DNA of 59,224 bases from Collinsella sp. (GTDB taxonomy: Bacteria; Actinomycetota; Coriobacteriia; Coriobacteriales; Coriobacteriaceae), in contig DXLX01000003.1 in NCBI GenBank assembly GCA_019414515.1, positions 1-59,224 on the forward strand, given 5' to 3'. The position numbers and the translations under genes were made by a program. Below are positions 41,804-51,196 of the stretch, in pieces. The notes under the pieces were generated by a model that was not told the origin of the DNA, made no database searches, and saw only the letters and a list, made by a program, of their open reading frames with translations. The first letter of the stretch is position 1, and each line of letters begins with the position of its first letter.

Positions 41804-42616
41804 ATGTCGTATCGCGTGTCGACGCAGGTCTACAGCGGACCGTTCGACCTGCTGCTGCAGCTGGTAACCCGCCAAAAAGTAGATATCGGCGCCATCTCCA
41901 TCAGCGAGGTGGCCGAGCAGTACCTTGCCGAGGCCGAGCGCATCGAGGCGCTGGACCTTGACGTGGCGAGCGACTTTTTGCTGGTCGCGGCAACCCTTTT
42001 GGACATCAAGGCTGCCTCTCTGGTGCCGCAGGAGGCCCCGCGCAAAGCCGATGACGACGATGACGAGTTCGACGAAGACCTCGAGGAGCTCAGCACGCTC
42101 GACGGCGACGCCTTGCGCGAGGTCCTGATCCAACGCCTGATTGCCTACAAACAGTTTAAAGGCGCGGCTGCGGCCCTCGGTGCCCGCATGCAGGCCGAAA
42201 GCCGCATGCACCCGCGTGTGGCCGGCCCCGACCCCGAGTTCTTGGGCCTCATGCCCGACTACCTGGCCGGCATCACCCTGCGCGGCCTCGCCGTCATCTG
42301 CGCCGACCTGGACGGCAAGCGCCAGACCTTCCTGCTGGAGGCCGAGCACGTGGCACCGCATCGCGTGCCGCTCGACCTGACGGTGGCCTCGGTCGACCGC
42401 TTTACCATGGCGCACCAAACCTGCACCTTCCGCGAGCTACTGGACGGCGATGCCACTACCGAGCAGCTCGTCGTCACCTTCCTAGCTATGCTTGAGCTCG
42501 CCAAGCGCGGCTCGCTCACGCTGAGCCAGGACGAGATCTTTGGAACCATCCGCATCAACCGCGTCGAGGGCGCCGAGGCCTATGTGCCCGGCGAGGGCCC
42601 CGAGCTCACCGAATAG
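41804..42616 (+). CDS. scpA: Segregation and condensation protein A
   Basis: A 270-aa kleisin of the SMC-ScpAB chromosome condensation complex. The N-terminus YRVSTQVYSGPFDLLLQLVT, then KVDIGAISISEVAEQYL and ATLLDIKAASLVP are the SMC-neck binding region. An acidic stretch follows, and the C-terminal winged-helix ends near SLTLSQDEIFGTIRINRV. AAAGGAGG precedes ATG 41804. A small hairpin at 41734-41752 lies in the leader. scpB follows 11 bp downstream. Confidence 0.95.
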   Translation: MSYRVSTQVYSGPFDLLLQLVTRQKVDIGAISISEVAEQYLAEAERIEALDLDVASDFLLVAATLLDIKAASLVPQEAPRKADDDDDEFDEDLEELSTLDGDALREVLIQRLIAYKQFKGAAAALGARMQAESRMHPRVAGPDPEFLGLMPDYLAGITLRGLAVICADLDGKRQTFLLEAEHVAPHRVPLDLTVASVDRFTMAHQTCTFRELLDGDATTEQLVVTFLAMLELAKRGSLTLSQDEIFGTIRINRVEGAEAYVPGEGPELTE

Positions 42617-42627
42617 GAGCCGCAACC

Positions 42628-43356
42628 ATGTCAACCCTTTCCACGCTGGAGGCAAACAGCCTCAAAGGCGCCCTCGAGGCGCTGCTGCTGGTGTCGAGCG
42701 ACCCGGTGAGTGCGCCCGCGCTGGCCGGTGCGCTCGATATCGCCCCCGGCGAATGCGCGTCGCTGCTCGCCGAGCTCAAGGTTGAGTACGAGGAGGCCAA
42801 CCGCGGCTTTCAGCTGCGCGAGGTCGCCGGCGGCTGGCGCCTGTTCACGCACCCCGCCTACCACGACGTGGTCGAGGCCTATGTGTTGAGCTGGGACACG
42901 CAAAAGCTGTCCCAGGCGGCGCTCGAAACCCTGGCCGTCATCGCATACCACCAGCCCGTAACGCGCGAGGTGGTCAAGGGCATCCGCGGCGTCAACTCCG
43001 ACGGCGTCATCGCGTCGCTCGTGGACAAGGGTCTGGTGCGCGAGCTCGGCCGTGACCCCCAGCGCGGTCAGGCCATCATTTACGGCACGACCAACGCCTT
43101 CTTGGAAAAGTTCGGTCTGCGCTCCACCCGCGACCTGCCCGATCTGGAGCAGTTTGCCCCCGACGAGCAGTCGCGCCAGTTTATCCGTGAGCGCCTGAGC
43201 GGCCGCAGCATTCAGTCCACGCTCGAGGAGCAGGCCGAGGACCTGGACGAAGAGCGCGAACTGCTCGATACCGATGTTGAAGATGTTGAGGCGGTCGAGG
43301 ACTTGGAGACCCTGGTCGTCGACGAGACCTCGGAGGAATTGCATGACGAGGACTAA
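42628..43356 (+). CDS. scpB: Segregation and condensation protein B
   Basis: A 242-aa two-winged-helix protein that binds ScpA. LKGALEALLLVSSDPVSAPA and LSQAALETLAVIAYHQPVTR, then VVKGIRGVNSDGVIASLVDK are the conserved parts. The acidic C-terminal tail (about residues 195-242) is longer than in many orthologues. Its last codons overlap the start of the pseudouridine synthase gene. Confidence 0.95.
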   Translation: MSTLSTLEANSLKGALEALLLVSSDPVSAPALAGALDIAPGECASLLAELKVEYEEANRGFQLREVAGGWRLFTHPAYHDVVEAYVLSWDTQKLSQAALETLAVIAYHQPVTREVVKGIRGVNSDGVIASLVDKGLVRELGRDPQRGQAIIYGTTNAFLEKFGLRSTRDLPDLEQFAPDEQSRQFIRERLSGRSIQSTLEEQAEDLDEERELLDTDVEDVEAVEDLETLVVDETSEELHDED

Positions 43357-44308
43357 CGAAGTAGGGGAGACGCGCGCCATGGGCAACGCAGTACCCGCAA
43401 CCGACGCCCAGCCCGTCTATCCGCACACCATGCGCCTGCAGCGTTTTTTGGCACGCGCGGGCGTGGCGAGCCGCCGCGGCTCAGAGGACCTGATGACCGC
43501 TGGCCGCGTGACCGTCAACGGCCAGGTCGCGACCGAGCTGGGCACCAAAGTCGATGTCGACCGCGATCATATTGAGGTCGACGGCATGCCCGTCAAGCTC
43601 AACCAGGGCGCCGTGTACCTGATGCTCTACAAGCCGACCGGCTACCTCACCACCATGAGCGACCCGCAGGAGCGCCCTTGCGTGGCTGATCTGGTCCCGC
43701 GCGACCGCTTTCCGGGACTTTTCCCGGTGGGTCGCCTGGACCGCGACACCACGGGCCTTTTACTCTTTACCACCGACGGCGACCTGTCGCAGGACCTGCT
43801 GCACCCCAGCAAGCATGTCTATAAGACCTACCAGGCACTCGTGGACGGGCAACTGACCGACCGCGATCTAGAACCGCTCCGCCGTGGCATCGAGCTCGAC
43901 GACGGCCTGTGCCAGCCGGCAATCTGCCGTGTCATTAACGCGCGCGAGGCCGAGGCAGTGGCGCCGCAAGGCGTCAAGCCCGGCACCACTGCCGTCGAGG
44001 TCATCATCCGCGAGGGCCGCAAGAATCAAGTCAAACGCATGCTGAGCAAGATCCACCACCCGGTGATCCGTCTGCACCGCTGCAACTTTGCCGGCCTGGA
44101 GCTCGAGGGCGTGGCCAAGGGCTCGTGGCGCGAGCTCACCGACCGCGAGGTGCAGATCATCAAAGGCGGCGGCATCCCGCCCAAGCAGGCGAGCTCCAAG
44201 CGCAACGGCGGCAAGCCCCAAGACACGCCCGCCAGCCGCACGCGTCACCACGGCAGCCACGGCTCCGCGCCCAGGCGCAACACCTACCGCGAGCGCTACA
44301 CGAGCTAG
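43343..44308 (+). CDS. RsuA/RluB-type 23S/16S rRNA pseudouridine synthase
   Basis: 321 aa. An S4 RNA-binding domain (MRLQRFLARAGVASRRGSED) leads into the catalytic domain with VGRLDRDTTGLLLFTTDG (catalytic Asp) and IREGRKNQVKRMLSKIHHPV. A basic Gly/Ser/Arg-rich tail of about 45 residues ends the protein. ATG 43343 has a textbook GGAGG six bases upstream inside scpB. ATG 43379, with AGGGGAG, is an alternative that removes 12 residues. The scpA-scpB-rluB-cmk order is typical. The exact rRNA target is not assigned. Confidence 0.93.
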   Translation: MTRTNEVGETRAMGNAVPATDAQPVYPHTMRLQRFLARAGVASRRGSEDLMTAGRVTVNGQVATELGTKVDVDRDHIEVDGMPVKLNQGAVYLMLYKPTGYLTTMSDPQERPCVADLVPRDRFPGLFPVGRLDRDTTGLLLFTTDGDLSQDLLHPSKHVYKTYQALVDGQLTDRDLEPLRRGIELDDGLCQPAICRVINAREAEAVAPQGVKPGTTAVEVIIREGRKNQVKRMLSKIHHPVIRLHRCNFAGLELEGVAKGSWRELTDREVQIIKGGGIPPKQASSKRNGGKPQDTPASRTRHHGSHGSAPRRNTYRERYTS

Positions 44309-44374
44309 GCAACCCGCCGAGCCGCAGCGTCCGCGTCCCATACCAGCACGTCAACCACCGAAAGGAAGCATTGC

Positions 44375-45061
44375 ATGATCGTCGCCATCGACGGCCCCGC
44401 CGGTTCCGGCAAGTCCACCATCGCCAAGGAGATTGCCCGCCAGCTGGGCTTTAACAAGCTCGACACGGGTGCCATGTATCGCGCCGTCACCTTCGCCGCA
44501 CTCGACCGCGGCATCGATCTGGACGACGAGGCTGCCATTGATGCCCTCGCCGAGCAGATCGAGATTCGCTTTACTAACGGCACCGGCGAGGACACGCGTC
44601 TGACCATCGACGGCCAGGACGCCTCGGCTGCCATCCGCACCCCGCAGGTGGACGCCAACGTGTCCAAGGTCTCGGCCTACCCGGGCGTGCGCGCGGCCAT
44701 GCTCATCCATCAGCGCCGCGCCGCCGAGGACCGCGATATCGTGGCCGAGGGTCGTGACATCGGCACCGTCGTGTTCCCCAACGCGCAGGTCAAAGTCTTC
44801 CTGACCGCCGACCCGCGCGAGCGCGCCCGTCGCCGCGTGCTGCAGCGCCACCAAAACGACGCCCAGCCGCTCAGCGACGCACAGCTCGAGACCGAGGTCG
44901 ACGAGACCCTCGACGCCCTCAAGCAGCGCGATAAGCTCGATAGCAGCCGCGAGGTCGCGCCGCTCGTGCCCGCCGAGGACGCGGTGCACGTCGACTCCAC
45001 CGCCCACACCATCGACGAGGTCGTTCGTATCATCGAGGACCTCATCAACCAAAGGAGGTAA
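44375..45061 (+). CDS. cmk: Cytidylate kinase
   Basis: 228 aa. It phosphorylates CMP and dCMP with ATP. IDGPAGSGKSTIAKEIARQL is the P-loop, followed by NKLDTGAMYRAVT. The NMP-binding insert includes TPQVDANVSKVSAYPGVRAA and the lid region DPRERARRRVLQRHQND. AAAGGAAG precedes ATG 44375. The plsC gene follows 3 bp after the stop. Confidence 0.96.
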   Translation: MIVAIDGPAGSGKSTIAKEIARQLGFNKLDTGAMYRAVTFAALDRGIDLDDEAAIDALAEQIEIRFTNGTGEDTRLTIDGQDASAAIRTPQVDANVSKVSAYPGVRAAMLIHQRRAAEDRDIVAEGRDIGTVVFPNAQVKVFLTADPRERARRRVLQRHQNDAQPLSDAQLETEVDETLDALKQRDKLDSSREVAPLVPAEDAVHVDSTAHTIDEVVRIIEDLINQRR

Positions 45062-45064
45062 CCC

Positions 45065-45793
45065 ATGCGCCTGTTTAAGCAGACGCCCGAGGATTACTAC
45101 AACGCCCCCTATGCCGAGTTCCCCGCGCTCATCCGCGGCACCGTCTTCGTGGTCATGGCAATCCTTTGGGCTTTCTCCAAGCTCATGTGGCGCTGGAAGG
45201 TCGAGGACGCCGATCTGTTATTTGAGCGCCAGGAAGGCCGCGGCAGCGTGGTCATCTGCAACCACACCTCAATGGCCGAGCTCCTGGCCGTAGAGACGGC
45301 GCTGTTCTTTGGCGGCCGCCGCATTCGCCCCATCTTTAAGTCTGAGTTTGCCAAGTCCAAGATCGTGCGCTGGGCCTTTAGCCGCGTGGGTGGCATTCCC
45401 GTCGAGCGCGGCACCGCCGACATGAAGTGCCTGCGCGCCGCCCAGCATGCGCTGCAGCGCGGCGAGGACGTCTTGATCTTCCCCGAGGGCACGCGCATCC
45501 GCTCGCGCGAGATCAAGCCCGAGGTCCACGGCGGCTTCGCGCTCATCGCCCAGATGGGCAAGGCGCCCGTCAACCCGCTCGCCATTTGTGGCTGGTCCGA
45601 CATTACGCCTAAGGGCAAAAAGCTCATGCGCCCCAAAAAGTGCTGGATCCGTGCCGGCAAGGCCATCTCGCTTTCCGACGCTCCGGCCGAGCTAAAGCGC
45701 AAGGAGCGCCTGGCATGGTTTGAGTCCGAAGCCATGAGTCGCGTCTACGCCATGCGCGATGAACTGTGCGCCGAGCACCCGGGTAGGTTCTAG
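45065..45793 (+). CDS. plsC: 1-acyl-sn-glycerol-3-phosphate acyltransferase
   Basis: 242 aa with one N-terminal membrane segment (RGTVFVVMAILWAFSKLMW). It converts lysophosphatidate to phosphatidate. The catalytic block reads CNHTSMAELLAVE, so the usual HX4D has Glu in place of Asp. Motif III FPEGTRIRSREIK and motif IV VNPLAICG are normal. The gene sits between cmk and ispH with 3- and 2-bp gaps. The Glu may be a lineage variant or may alter substrate use. Confidence 0.9.
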   Translation: MRLFKQTPEDYYNAPYAEFPALIRGTVFVVMAILWAFSKLMWRWKVEDADLLFERQEGRGSVVICNHTSMAELLAVETALFFGGRRIRPIFKSEFAKSKIVRWAFSRVGGIPVERGTADMKCLRAAQHALQRGEDVLIFPEGTRIRSREIKPEVHGGFALIAQMGKAPVNPLAICGWSDITPKGKKLMRPKKCWIRAGKAISLSDAPAELKRKERLAWFESEAMSRVYAMRDELCAEHPGRF

Positions 45794-45795
45794 CC

Positions 45796-46695
45796 ATGGG
45801 CGAGGATGTCATGAATACTGCCAAGGCTGTGTCCGGCAAGGCAGACGCCCCAACCATCGAAATCGCTGCCCACGCCGGCACCTGCTACGGCGTGCAGCGC
45901 GCGCTCGATATGGCCCTGGCGGCCGCCCCGCAGGCGGGGGAGACCGCTCAGGTCCACACCCTGGGTCCGCTCATCCATAACCCCATCGTGGTGCGCGAGC
46001 TTGCCGAGGCAGGCGTCGGTCTGGCCGACACCCTGGACGATGCCGCATCGGGCACCGTGATCATTCGCGCGCACGGTGTGGTGCCGCAGGTGATTGAGGC
46101 AGCTCGCGAGCGCGGCCTCGACGTGGTCGATGCTACCTGCCCCTACGTCAAGAAGGTCCACGTGGCCGCCGAGCGCCTGGTGCGCGAGGGCTATCGCGTG
46201 GTGGTCGTGGGCGAGCCGGGCCATCCCGAGGTTGAGGGCATCCTGGGCCATGCCGGCGATGACGCGCAGGTCGTGAGTTGCGCCGCCGATGCGGACGCGC
46301 TGCCGCTCAAAGGCAAGGTAGGCCTGGTTGTGCAGACCACCCAAACCGCGCAGAACCTGGCCGAGGTTGTAGCCTCCATCACCCCGCGCGTGCAGGAGCT
46401 GCGTGTGATCAACACCATCTGCGCCGCCACGAGCGAGCGACAGCAGGCAGCAGCCGCACTTGCCAACCGCTGCGACTGCATGGTCGTGGTGGGCGGTAAA
46501 AACTCGGGCAACACCCGCCGCCTGGCGCAGATTTGCGCCGATGTTTGCGAGCGCACACATCATATCGAGGAAGCTTCCGAGCTACAGGCCGCGTGGTTTA
46601 CCGACGCTCACCACATCGGCATCACAGCCGGAGCCTCCACCCCGCAAGAACACATCGAGCGCGCCGTCGAGCGCATCAAGGAGCTTTGCCGCTAA
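45796..46695 (+). CDS. ispH: 4-hydroxy-3-methylbut-2-enyl diphosphate reductase
   Basis: 299 aa. Last step of the MEP isoprenoid pathway, using a [4Fe-4S] cluster. The three cluster cysteines are in AGTCYGVQRAL, DATCPYVKKVH and NTICAATSERQ. ATG 45796 is 2 bp after plsC, and ATG 45811 is an alternative start. The MEP pathway supplies undecaprenyl phosphate used by the glycan locus. Confidence 0.95.
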   Translation: MGEDVMNTAKAVSGKADAPTIEIAAHAGTCYGVQRALDMALAAAPQAGETAQVHTLGPLIHNPIVVRELAEAGVGLADTLDDAASGTVIIRAHGVVPQVIEAARERGLDVVDATCPYVKKVHVAAERLVREGYRVVVVGEPGHPEVEGILGHAGDDAQVVSCAADADALPLKGKVGLVVQTTQTAQNLAEVVASITPRVQELRVINTICAATSERQQAAAALANRCDCMVVVGGKNSGNTRRLAQICADVCERTHHIEEASELQAAWFTDAHHIGITAGASTPQEHIERAVERIKELCR

Positions 46696-46697
46696 TC

Positions 46698-48140
46698 ATG
46701 GACCAGACCGTACCCGCATACGCCGCCGAGGTGGCCGATTACGGGCGCAGCCGCGACCCCGAGCCGGGTGATGGCGCGCTTGTAAAGAGTGTGCGTCCCG
46801 AATCGCCCGCATGGGATGTGGGTATCGAGCCGGGCATGCGCGTGCTCACGGTCAACGGCGAACAGCTGACCGATATGATCGTGTGGCTCTGGGAGGCCGA
46901 CGACGACACCGTCGAGCTGGAGGTTTTCGATCCGCGCGACGGCACCGTCACCCCCGTTGAGCTTGATCGCTTTCCCGGCGAGGACTGGGGTCTGGAGTTC
47001 GATGGCCCCATCTTCGATGGCATGCGTACCTGCGTGAACGCCTGCGTGTTCTGCTTTATGACCATGCTGCCCAAGGGCGGACGCTCCACGCTCTACATCC
47101 GCGATGATGACTACCGCCTAAGCTTTTTGCAGGGCAACTTCGTCACGCTGACCAACCTCACCGACGAAGATGTGCAAAACGTCATCCAACGCAACATGAG
47201 CCCCATGAACGTGTCGGTCCACGCCGTGAGCCCCGACGTCCGCCGCCGCATGATGGGCCGCAACGCCCAGCGCGGCATGGACGTGCTCGAGGCCATCATG
47301 GCAGCCGGCATCGAGATCCACGCCCAGATTGTGCTGTGTCCCGGCATGAACGACGGCGAGGAGCTGGAAAAGACCCTGCGCTTTTGCGAGGAGCACGAGC
47401 AAATCACCAGTCTGGGCATTGTGCCGCTCGGTTTTACCAAGCATCAGAACCGTTTTAGCTGGTCCTACAGCGACAAGCCCGAGCTAGCGCGCGAGACCAT
47501 TGCCATGATCCGACCGTTCCAGGACCGTGCCTTCGAGCGCTTTGGCCGCCACACCTTCCAGATGAGCGACGAGTTCTACTTGGATGCCGGCATCGAGCCA
47601 CCCGAGGCGGACTTTTACGACGGCTACCCGCAGTACTACGACGGCATCGGTATGATCCGCTCCTATCTGGACGAGACCGACAACGTGCTCGCCGCCGATG
47701 CCGAGCGCCTGCGCCGAGTTCGCGAGGCAATCGCCGAGCGCAACCAGCGCCTTCTGTGCCTCTCCGGCGCCAGCGCTCGCGACACCGTGGCGCGCTTTGT
47801 GGAGTCGCCGCATGGTCTCGCCGGCACCGTCACAGCCATCAAGAACCGCTACTTTGGCGGCAACGTGGACGTGACCGGCCTCATCGTCGCGTGTGACATT
47901 CTGGAGCAGCTGCCGCAGGATCTCTCTGGGGTTATGCTCTTTGTGCCTAAGCTCATGTTCAACGCTGACGGCATGACGCTTGACGAGTATCATCGTGACG
48001 ATTTACTCGCAAGCCTTACCAGTCGCGGCGCCGAGGTTCATGTGGTGTCGACCATGCCGCATGAGCTGCTCGATACCCTGGAGCACATCCTTGGCATTGT
48101 GCCTGCCGACTCTAACACTTCCACTGACCCTACCCATTAA
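46698..48140 (+). CDS. DUF512-family PDZ/radical-SAM protein
   Basis: 480 aa. A PDZ-like start (DGALVKSVRPESPAWDVGIE) is followed by CVNACVFCFM, a C-x3-C-x2-C cluster like that of radical SAM enzymes, and FVTLTNLTDEDVQNVIQRNM. The C-terminal DUF512 domain ends with VMLFVPKLMFNADGMTLDEY. ATG 46698 starts 2 bp after ispH; upstream in-frame codons overlap ispH and are not used. These proteins are commonly encoded next to der, as here, and have no firmly assigned reaction. Confidence 0.9.
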   Translation: MDQTVPAYAAEVADYGRSRDPEPGDGALVKSVRPESPAWDVGIEPGMRVLTVNGEQLTDMIVWLWEADDDTVELEVFDPRDGTVTPVELDRFPGEDWGLEFDGPIFDGMRTCVNACVFCFMTMLPKGGRSTLYIRDDDYRLSFLQGNFVTLTNLTDEDVQNVIQRNMSPMNVSVHAVSPDVRRRMMGRNAQRGMDVLEAIMAAGIEIHAQIVLCPGMNDGEELEKTLRFCEEHEQITSLGIVPLGFTKHQNRFSWSYSDKPELARETIAMIRPFQDRAFERFGRHTFQMSDEFYLDAGIEPPEADFYDGYPQYYDGIGMIRSYLDETDNVLAADAERLRRVREAIAERNQRLLCLSGASARDTVARFVESPHGLAGTVTAIKNRYFGGNVDVTGLIVACDILEQLPQDLSGVMLFVPKLMFNADGMTLDEYHRDDLLASLTSRGAEVHVVSTMPHELLDTLEHILGIVPADSNTSTDPTH

Positions 48141-48150
48141 AGGAGAGCAG

Positions 48151-49485
48151 ATGAAACCTATCGTCGCCGTCGTCGGACGCCCCAACGTGGGCAAGTCCAC
48201 GCTCGTTAACCGCCTGGCCCAGACCTCGGACGCCATCGTCCACGAGTCACGCGGTGTCACGCGCGACCGCTCGTATCACACGGCCGATTGGAACGGCCGC
48301 GAGTTCACCATCGTCGACACGGGCGGCATCGAGCCGCTCAAGAGCGATGACGTCTTTGCCACGTCCATCCGCGACCAGGCGCTCGCCGCCGCCGAGGAAG
48401 CCGCCGTCATCCTGTTTGTGGTCGACGGCCGCACCGGCGTCACCGAGGAGGACGAGTCGGTCGCCCGCATGCTCAAGCGCTGCGACAAGCCGGTCTTTCT
48501 GCTGGTAAACAAGCTCGACAACCCCGATCGCGAGAACGACAGCATCTGGGAGTTCTATTCGCTCGGCATCGGTGAGCCCACGCCGCTCTCGGCCCTGCAC
48601 GGTCATGGCACGGGCGACCTGCTCGGCGACATCGTGGCCCTGCTTCCCGAGGAAGAGGACGAGGTCGCCGATGAGTTCCCCGACGCGCTGAACGTCGCCA
48701 TCATCGGCCGCCCCAACGCCGGTAAGTCCTCGCTGTTCAACCGCATCCTGGGCGCCGACCGCTCCATCGTGTCCAACATTGCCGGAACCACGCGCGACGC
48801 CATCGACACGGTCGTCGAGCGCAACGGCAAGCACTACCGCATGGTCGACACTGCGGGCATCCGTAAGAAGAGCACCGTGTACGAGAACATCGAGTACTAC
48901 TCGATGGTCCGCGGCCTGCGCGCCATCGACCGCGCCGACGTGGCGCTGCTCGTCGTTGACGCCTCCGTGGGCGTTACCGAGCAGGACCAGAAGGTCATGG
49001 GCCTTGCCATCGAGCGCGGTTGCGCCATTGTGGTGCTGCTCAACAAGTGGGACCTGCTCGACGACGACCGTAAGCGCGAGGCCTGCATGGAGACCATCGA
49101 CCGCCGTCTGGGCGTCATGGCTCCCTGGGCCCAGTACCTGCGCATCTCTGCCCTCACTGGCCGCAGCGTCGAGAAGATCTGGGCAATGGTAGACGCTGCC
49201 GAGAAGACGCGCTCGCAGAAGATCAGCACCTCACGCCTCAACACGTTCCTCACCGACCTGCGCGAGTTCGGTCATACCGTGGTGGACGGCAAGCGCCGCC
49301 TGCGTATGCACTACGTGACCCAGACGGGCGTCAACCCGCCGACGTTCACGTTCTTCGTCAACCACAGCGACCTGGTCAACGACACCTACCAGCGCTACGT
49401 AGAGAACCGCATGCGCTCGACCTTCGACTTTGCCGGCACGCCCATTCGACTCTTCTTTAGGAAGAAGGAGCAAAAGGATGCATAA
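48151..49485 (+). CDS. der: Ribosome biogenesis GTPase Der (EngA)
   Basis: 444 aa with two G domains. Domain 1: GRPNVGKSTLVNRL, DTGG, NKLD. Domain 2: GRPNAGKSSLFNRI, DTAG, NKWD. The C-terminal KH-like domain ends at IRLFFRKKEQKD. AAAGGAGAG precedes ATG 48151. The protein matures the 50S subunit. In-frame codons upstream to 47980 lie within the DUF512 gene and are not used. Confidence 0.97.
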   Translation: MKPIVAVVGRPNVGKSTLVNRLAQTSDAIVHESRGVTRDRSYHTADWNGREFTIVDTGGIEPLKSDDVFATSIRDQALAAAEEAAVILFVVDGRTGVTEEDESVARMLKRCDKPVFLLVNKLDNPDRENDSIWEFYSLGIGEPTPLSALHGHGTGDLLGDIVALLPEEEDEVADEFPDALNVAIIGRPNAGKSSLFNRILGADRSIVSNIAGTTRDAIDTVVERNGKHYRMVDTAGIRKKSTVYENIEYYSMVRGLRAIDRADVALLVVDASVGVTEQDQKVMGLAIERGCAIVVLLNKWDLLDDDRKREACMETIDRRLGVMAPWAQYLRISALTGRSVEKIWAMVDAAEKTRSQKISTSRLNTFLTDLREFGHTVVDGKRRLRMHYVTQTGVNPPTFTFFVNHSDLVNDTYQRYVENRMRSTFDFAGTPIRLFFRKKEQKDA

Positions 49486-50161
49486 TCCGATTCTTCTGAC
49501 CGCCATCTGCGCCGTGGTCTCGTTCTTTATCGGGGCGATTCCGTTTGGTCTGATCCTGGGCCGCGTGTTCAACCACACGGACATTCGTAAGGCGGGCTCC
49601 GGCAACATCGGCACCACCAACGCCCTGCGCGTGGCCGGCCCCAAAGTGGCCGCGCTCACGCTGCTGCTAGACTGCCTTAAGGGCGCCATCTGCGTCCTTA
49701 TCGCGCGTCCGCTCATTGCCGACTTGGGCTATGGCTTCCCCGTGAGCATTATGGCCCCCGGTGCCGCCGGCGACTGGATGCTCGGCGTCATCTGCCTGGC
49801 AGCCGTGTGGGGCCATATCTTCTCGCCCTACCTCAACTTCCATGGCGGCAAGGGCATCGCAGTTGGTCTGGGCGTCATCCTCGCCTGGTACTGGCCCATC
49901 GGACTTTCGCTGCTGGGCATGTTTATCGTGGCCGTCGCCATCACCAAGTTTGTGTCGGTGGGCTCGCTTGCCGCGGCCATCGGTCTTCCCATCGCTGCCT
50001 GCGCGGTCTTTCCGTACAGCAGCCTCGGACTTAAGTTTTGCATGGCGCTGATCGGCATTACTGTGGTGTGGGCCCATCGTACGAACATCAAAAAGCTCAT
50101 GACAGGTAAGGAGTCCAAGCTCTCGTTTACCAAGCGCGTCACCGAGCCCGACGATAAGTAG
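49478..50161 (+). CDS. plsY: Acyl-phosphate glycerol-3-phosphate acyltransferase
   Basis: 227 aa with five to six membrane helices. First acyl transfer in phospholipid synthesis from acyl phosphate. AVVSFFIGAIPFGLILGR then GSGNIGTTNALRVAGPK is the conserved motif 1, LNFHGGKGIAVGLGV motif 2, and WYW-region motif 3 follows. ATG 49478 overlaps the der stop and has AAGGAG upstream. The plsY-gpsA pair supplies and uses glycerol-3-phosphate. Confidence 0.96.
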   Translation: MHNPILLTAICAVVSFFIGAIPFGLILGRVFNHTDIRKAGSGNIGTTNALRVAGPKVAALTLLLDCLKGAICVLIARPLIADLGYGFPVSIMAPGAAGDWMLGVICLAAVWGHIFSPYLNFHGGKGIAVGLGVILAWYWPIGLSLLGMFIVAVAITKFVSVGSLAAAIGLPIAACAVFPYSSLGLKFCMALIGITVVWAHRTNIKKLMTGKESKLSFTKRVTEPDDK

Positions 50162-50170
50162 GAGAGAGTC

Positions 50171-51178
50171 ATGAATGTTGCGCTGATTGGCTCTGGCTCG
50201 TGGGGAACCGCCGTCGCCGGCCTTGCCGCCGCGCGAGCCGTGCGCGTGACCATGTGGGCCCATAGCGAGCAGACGGCCGCCGGCATTAACGGTGAGCACC
50301 GCAATCCCCGCTACCTTGTGGGCTACGAGCTGCCGAACAACGTGGTAGCAACGACCGAACTCGCCCAGGCGCTCGACGGTGCCGATGCGATCATCTTTGC
50401 CGTGCCCTCCACGCACTTGCGCGACGTGTGCCATCGGGCAGCGCCCTTTATCGCCTCCGATACCCCGGTGCTCTGCCTCACCAAGGGTATTGAGCCCGAG
50501 TCTGGCCTGCTCATGAGCGAGGTCATCGCCAATGAGATCGGCAACGAGGCACGTGTCGCGGCGCTTTCGGGCCCCAACCATGCCGAGGAGATCTGCCGCG
50601 GCGGACTTTCTGCCGCCGTCATCGCCAGCAAAGACGCGCAGGTAGGGGAGACCTTTAAGAACCTGCTCCTATCCACGGCCTTCCGCATCTACCTGTCGCA
50701 GGACATGACCGGTGTCGAGGTCTGCGGCGCCATGAAAAACGTTATCGCCATCGTGTGCGGCATCTCCGCCGGCACCGGTGCCGGCGACAACACGCTCGCC
50801 CTCATCATGACGCGCGGCCTGGCCGAGATTAGCCGTCTGGTGCATGCCCGCGGCGGTCAAGCTATGACCTGCATGGGACTTGCCGGCATGGGTGACCTCA
50901 TTGCCACCTGCACCTCGGAGCATTCGCGCAACCGCACCTTTGGCTACGAGTTTGCCCACGGCGTGTCGCTCGACGAGTATCAGACGCGCACGCATATGGT
51001 GGTCGAGGGCGCCGTCGCGGCCCGCAGCGTGAGCGAGCTTGCCCGTTCACTGGGCGTAGACATTCCGCTCACCTTTGCCGTGGAGCAAACGCTCTACAAC
51101 GGTGTTACTTTGGATAGGGCGCTCGAGATTCTTACCGACCGCGTACCCTCCCAAGAGTTCTACGGACTCACCGACTAG
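50171..51178 (+). CDS. gpsA: NAD(P)-dependent glycerol-3-phosphate dehydrogenase
   Basis: 335 aa. It reduces dihydroxyacetone phosphate to sn-glycerol-3-phosphate. IGSGSWGTAVAGLAA is the Rossmann loop, SGPNHAEEI and the catalytic Lys in GAMKNVIAIVCGISAG follow, and NTLALIMTRGLAEISRL is standard. TAGGAGAG precedes ATG 50171. Length and domains are normal. Confidence 0.97.
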   Translation: MNVALIGSGSWGTAVAGLAAARAVRVTMWAHSEQTAAGINGEHRNPRYLVGYELPNNVVATTELAQALDGADAIIFAVPSTHLRDVCHRAAPFIASDTPVLCLTKGIEPESGLLMSEVIANEIGNEARVAALSGPNHAEEICRGGLSAAVIASKDAQVGETFKNLLLSTAFRIYLSQDMTGVEVCGAMKNVIAIVCGISAGTGAGDNTLALIMTRGLAEISRLVHARGGQAMTCMGLAGMGDLIATCTSEHSRNRTFGYEFAHGVSLDEYQTRTHMVVEGAVAARSVSELARSLGVDIPLTFAVEQTLYNGVTLDRALEILTDRVPSQEFYGLTD

Positions 51179-51196
51179 CGCAGAAAGGCTTCTACC

